Source: Cognaticolwellia sediminilitoris
GTDB taxonomy: Bacteria; Pseudomonadota; Gammaproteobacteria; Enterobacterales; Alteromonadaceae
Reading direction: 5' to 3'
NCBI GenBank assembly: GCA_002104535.1
Contig: NBOG01000004.1
Coordinates: 259,453-308,009 of the forward strand
DNA length: 48,557 nt
How positions within the stretch are numbered: position 1 is the stretch's first letter; each line of letters begins with the position of its first letter. Below the pieces are notes generated by a model. It did not search any database. It had not been told where the DNA came from and saw only the letters and a list, made by a program, of their open reading frames with translations. The translations under genes and the position numbers were made by a program. Shown here piece by piece: positions 44,401 through 48,557 of this stretch.

Positions 44401-45777
44401 ATGATTAGTGTATTTGATATGTTTTCGATTGGAATTGGTCCTTCCAGTTCTCATACCGTAGGCCCAATGAAAGCAGCGAAGCTTTTTGTTGATAATCTTA
44501 TTGCAGAAAACAAGTTGGCTCAAACTGATCGTGTAAAATGTGAGTTATTCGGATCATTAGGTCAAACGGGTATTGGCCACGGTACGGGTAAAGCGGTTAT
44601 TTTAGGTTTAACAGGCCAAAGCCCTGAAACTATTCCTGTTGAGTCAATTGAGTCGATTCTAGCCGAAGTTGTCGCTAGTGAGAAAATCAATTTAAATATG
44701 CAGCATTTGATCGACTTCCCTAAATCTAATGCCATTATTTATCATCGTAGAAAAACCTTGCCTGCACACGCCAACGCTATGACGTTTTTTGCTTATTGTG
44801 ATGATGTAGTTATCTTTGAAGAAACTTATTATTCAATAGGCGGCGGTTTTATTGTTAAAGATTGTGATTTTGAGAAAGAAAAAAATAAAGCTCTCTCCAC
44901 ACATGCCAATATTGATCGTCCACATCGTTTCTCAAGTGCTGATGAGTTACTGCAAATAGCGAACGAAAAAGGATTAAGCATAAGCACAATCATGATGGAT
45001 AATGAAAAGTGCTTACAAGATGAAGCCAGCATTCGTTCTGGTTTGATAGAAATATGGGATGCTATGAAAGCTAGCATTGAACGAGGTATTGTAACTGAAG
45101 GGATTTTACCTGGTGGTTTAAAAGTCACCCGAAGAGCTCCTGGCCTTCACAGAGCCTTATCTGTAGAAAAAAATACCGACCCGCTATCAGCAATGGACTG
45201 GGTGAATTTATTTGCCTTGGCCGTTAATGAAGAAAACGCCGCTGGCAGCCGAGTAGTAACTGCGCCAACAAATGGCGCAGCGGGTATTATTCCTGCGGTA
45301 TTATCTTATTACGATAAATTTATTAAACCAGTATCAGATCAAGATTGTATTCGTTATCTGTTAACAGCAGCCGCTATCGGTATTTTGTATAAAACGAATG
45401 CCACAATTTCGGGGGCTGAAGGTGGCTGCCAAGCAGAGGTGGGCGTTGCATGCTCGATGGCTGCAGGAGCACTAACTGAGATCATGGGTGGAACACCAGC
45501 GCAAGTTGAAAACGCAGCAGAAATCGGTATGGAACACAATTTAGGCCTGACGTGTGATCCCGTTGGTGGGCTCGTACAAGTACCTTGTATTGAACGTAAT
45601 GCTATGGGCTCGGTAAAAGCGATTAATGCTTCACGTTTAGCGTTAAGAGGTACTGGCATGCAGAAGGTATCATTAGATAAAGTGATAAAAACTATGTGGG
45701 ATACCGGAAACGATATGAAAACAAAATATAAAGAAACCTCAAGAGGCGGCTTAGCAGTTAATATAACTGAATGTTAA
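44401..45777 (+). CDS. sdaA: L-serine ammonia-lyase, single-chain (iron-sulfur)
   Basis: 458 residues (E. coli SdaA 454). Deaminates L-serine to pyruvate and ammonia with a 4Fe-4S cluster. The start [17 protein letters not shown] is the family signature, and cysteine-containing blocks [17 protein letters not shown] and [15 protein letters not shown] supply cluster ligands. Beta (about 1-150) and alpha (about 190-458) regions are fused. Preceded by a 16-bp palindrome and followed by a strong terminator facing cysB. Confidence 0.94.
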   Translation: MISVFDMFSIGIGPSSSHTVGPMKAAKLFVDNLIAENKLAQTDRVKCELFGSLGQTGIGHGTGKAVILGLTGQSPETIPVESIESILAEVVASEKINLNMQHLIDFPKSNAIIYHRRKTLPAHANAMTFFAYCDDVVIFEETYYSIGGGFIVKDCDFEKEKNKALSTHANIDRPHRFSSADELLQIANEKGLSISTIMMDNEKCLQDEASIRSGLIEIWDAMKASIERGIVTEGILPGGLKVTRRAPGLHRALSVEKNTDPLSAMDWVNLFALAVNEENAAGSRVVTAPTNGAAGIIPAVLSYYDKFIKPVSDQDCIRYLLTAAAIGILYKTNATISGAEGGCQAEVGVACSMAAGALTEIMGGTPAQVENAAEIGMEHNLGLTCDPVGGLVQVPCIERNAMGSVKAINASRLALRGTGMQKVSLDKVIKTMWDTGNDMKTKYKETSRGGLAVNITEC

Positions 45778-45802
45778 TTTCATATCTGCTTTAGTAACAA
45801 CC

Positions 45803-45836
45803 AAAAAAAACCGTATATAGATATACGGTTTTTTTT
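45803..45836. terminator. Bidirectional terminator between sdaA and cysB
   Basis: CCGTATA (45811-45817)-TAGA-TATACGG (45822-45828), flanked by eight A on the left and eight T on the right. Works for both convergent genes. Confidence 0.9.
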
Positions 45837-45857
45837 CAACTAATGTTTACTGAACAT

Positions 45858-46841
<984 letters not shown>

Positions 46842-47104
46842 TCAGAATTTTCTTATTCGAAAAATATATACTTAAATGGACATTTATTCCATATTAATTT
46901 TTACAATTAGTAAAAAAAGACTGACTTATTAAATTTTGATGATACAACAGACGAATGTAAACACTTAAATGTAGCTTTAAAATCTGATAGTTAAGTAAAT
47001 GTTATAATATTTCAAAAAGAAAGTGCATTATCCTTTGCTTAACCGGCCAATTTTTGTAGACTGATGTATTAGGGATTAATGTTTTTCATTATAGAGAATA
47101 AAAT

Positions 47105-47866
47105 ATGGGTATTATAATAGCTTTAATTATCGCGCTAATTATCGTTGTAGTAGTTATTACTGCGATACAGCAGCGTAATGAAAAAGCATTACAAGAAAAA
47201 CGCGCTAAATCTGCCAAACAAAAAGCAATTATTGATGAAACTGAAGAGTTATTTCAAAACTTAGCTAACTTACCCACCAACCCAGTCTTAGTTTTGATTC
47301 TAAACACCCGTATTTTAAATGCGACAAAAATCATGGCCGAAATTTCACCGGGAAATAAGTTGATTACACGACGCGTGAAAGACATGGAAGAGCTAATTCA
47401 AGAGGGTAAAAAGGAAAATAATCAAAGCAGTGAACAAACTTTTACATTGCCTGATAATGAAGCAACTTTAGTTTCAGTCCTTCAATCAATTAAAAAAATT
47501 AGAGTGATATTAAAGTCAGAACAAGCGAAAGGAAACCTAGACGCACAGACTTTTACCGAAGAAGATAACAAACTATCGGGCATGCAATTAAAGATTAGCG
47601 TAGAGAGTCTACAAAAGCGCGGTATGGTAGCCTATCAAAAAGGTATGCTAGGCTCTGCAAGACAATATTTTGAAAAAGCAGTACAAACAATTTCTACCAA
47701 TCCATTACAAACAGAATATTGTACGGCTAAACGTGAAGAAATAGAGAAAATTCTTACCGAAATCACTTCTACTTTGAAAAACACCAATGCCAGTGATGTG
47801 GCTAAAAAAGCAAAAGACGAAGAAGATGATTTAGATTTGTTATTCCAACCTAAGAAAAAATGGTAA
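47105..47866 (+). CDS. Conserved single-pass membrane protein of unknown function
   Basis: 253 residues. An N-terminal membrane helix (about 3-22, almost all Ile/Val/Leu/Ala) is followed by a charged coiled coil (24-50), two helical segments that look TPR-like (about 52-95 and 170-210, the latter with GMVAYQKGMLGSARQYFEKA), and an acidic/Lys tail (DEEDDLDLLFQPKKK). I do not recognise a named family. Divergent from cysB, a position where Alteromonadales often carry such a gene. Its stop is followed within 20 bp by an intrinsic terminator. Confidence 0.7.
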   Translation: MGIIIALIIALIIVVVVITAIQQRNEKALQEKRAKSAKQKAIIDETEELFQNLANLPTNPVLVLILNTRILNATKIMAEISPGNKLITRRVKDMEELIQEGKKENNQSSEQTFTLPDNEATLVSVLQSIKKIRVILKSEQAKGNLDAQTFTEEDNKLSGMQLKISVESLQKRGMVAYQKGMLGSARQYFEKAVQTISTNPLQTEYCTAKREEIEKILTEITSTLKNTNASDVAKKAKDEEDDLDLLFQPKKKW

Positions 47867-47886
47867 TACACTCCACACTAGAATAA

Positions 47887-47909
47887 ACCAGCATCTTGCT
47901 GGTTTTTTA
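47887..47909 (+). terminator. Terminator just before the RRF-like gene
   Basis: ACCAGCA (47887-47893)-TCT-TGCTGGT (47897-47903) followed by a T run to 47908. It ends 3 bp before the next ATG (47912), so its stem is part of that gene's translation start region. Confidence 0.8.
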
Positions 47910-47911
47910 AT

Positions 47912-48301
47912 ATGAAACAATCAAACATTGATATCCCTCTAATCACCTTACCTTCACTCCTTCGCCGGGTTATAAATTCAAACAAACTTAAAACACTAGT
48001 TCGCACTCAAGGCGGCGAGCTAAAGCGCATAGGTCGTTCGAGAAACTGGCAGTTAAAAGCTACTTTTGAACAATTAGAAATAATTATTACTGCCATTGAA
48101 CAAAGTGATGAATCAACTTGGCAATGGTTAGCTCCTCACCTAGCTAAACAGCGTAAGAATTTAAGTTTTGATATGTTGTTAGCAATCGCTACAGATAAAC
48201 CTAACATAACTGTCTCTGAGCTTATGATGCGCACTGATTGTACGATCGTAGAAGCAAGAAAAGTTATTGATACCTTAGAGTTTGGTGAAAGTGCCACATA
48301 A
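47912..48301 (+). CDS. Short ribosome recycling factor-like family protein
   Basis: 129 residues, soluble. The LPSLLRRV start, the basic GGELKRIGRSRNWQL block and the C-terminal ITVSELMMRTDCTIVEARKVIDTLEF match a gammaproteobacterial family annotated as ribosome recycling factor family protein; it is not the classical RRF, and function is unproven. The C-terminal part reads like a winged-helix or HTH fold. There is no free Shine-Dalgarno: the terminator hairpin of the previous gene lies directly before the ATG. Expression may depend on read-through. Confidence 0.7.
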   Translation: MKQSNIDIPLITLPSLLRRVINSNKLKTLVRTQGGELKRIGRSRNWQLKATFEQLEIIITAIEQSDESTWQWLAPHLAKQRKNLSFDMLLAIATDKPNITVSELMMRTDCTIVEARKVIDTLEFGESAT

Positions 48302-48557
48302 AGATAGCCCTTTTAATATTTATTAAAGTGACACACATACAAATGATTAAAACTCAGTTTCTGTAGGTTTGTCTTCAGGCCAACACACTCATTAGCTTTG
48401 ATTTTTCGGGCTGAAGTCCGACCTAAAAATAATTAAGATCAAAGTCTAATACACCACCGAGAAGCTATTAATCCCGTAGGGGCGAATTTATTCTGAAGTA
48501 TCCCCACAAATATAGAAGATAAGTGCTTGTTTATTATTTAAAATACTTTCACCAAAA
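48302..48557. other. Non-coding end region with REP DNA
   Basis: 256 bp to the window edge. It contains the inverted BIME (48362-48424) and a family 3 half-site GTAGGGGCGAA (48476-48486) whose second arm is eroded. No ORF. Confidence 0.6.
48362..48424. repeat. Degenerate BIME, inverted copy of the RAYT-flanking unit
   Basis: Reads TGTAGGTTTGTCTTCAGGCC, then AACACACT, a linker ATTAGCTTTG, then TCGGGCTGAAGTCCGACC. The reverse complement of the 54-bp unit at 103-156 reads TGTAGGTTGGTCTTTAGGCC, AACACACT, ATGCTTTG, TCGGGTTAAAGCCCGA. Same order of arms and linker, with scattered changes. Confidence 0.7.

Overview
The window looks like chromosomal DNA of a marine gammaproteobacterium of the Alteromonadales, most likely Colwelliaceae (Colwellia/Thalassotalea-like). 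The evidence is AT-rich sequence, protein styles typical of that order (small TIGR02922-like protein, short RRF-like protein, CysB, RmuC), and a PilZ protein beside radA as in Vibrio and Shewanella. This is judged from protein patterns only; no database search was possible. I see no rRNA, tRNA, CRISPR array, prophage or plasmid origin.

Layout. 1-760: a REP-associated tyrosine transposase (RAYT) with hairpin repeats on both sides. 830-5070: a two-PilZ-domain c-di-GMP receptor divergent from radA. 5160-9980: a metA-metH methionine operon behind five tandem MetJ boxes. 10160-16730: small accessory genes (methyltransferase, HD phosphohydrolase, VOC protein, LysE exporter, DUF962, DUF1697, a membrane protein/XRE pair, an XRE-DUF4177 fusion, an S4 protein), with degenerate REP elements and a broken VOC gene end. 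17130-24150: TonB-dependent receptor, TPR-containing hybrid histidine kinase, voltage-gated cation channel. 24220-37150: an amine/guanidino-compound catabolic island. 37270-48300: diguanylate cyclase, rmuC, fumA, pabB-nudL-sdaA, cysB, a conserved membrane protein and an RRF-like protein. 48300-48557: more REP DNA.

The most interesting region is 19.4-35.3 kb. It holds a PuuB-like FAD amine oxidase, a LuxR-type regulator, an APC permease, an aldehyde dehydrogenase, a class III aminotransferase coupled to a DUF3422 protein, and a ureohydrolase closest to 4-guanidinobutyrase. An NSS transporter lies next to it. Together they could take agmatine, putrescine or an arginine-derived guanidino compound to GABA. 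A C-run/G-run element (about TACCCCCTAnnGGGGAG) occurs in exactly four intergenic regions: upstream of the TonB receptor, the FAD oxidase, the aldehyde dehydrogenase-permease operon and the ureohydrolase. I propose it is the operator of one regulon, probably read by the LuxR-type protein encoded in the cluster, and that the TonB receptor belongs to it.

Other points: three REP hairpin families sharing a GTAG foot, including an inverted copy of the RAYT-flanking unit at the far end of the window; an Ala at the MetA acyl-CoA specificity position; a channel filter (TFEDWTD) resembling calcium-selective engineered channels; and intrinsic terminators inside the leaders of an aminotransferase gene and an RRF-like gene.
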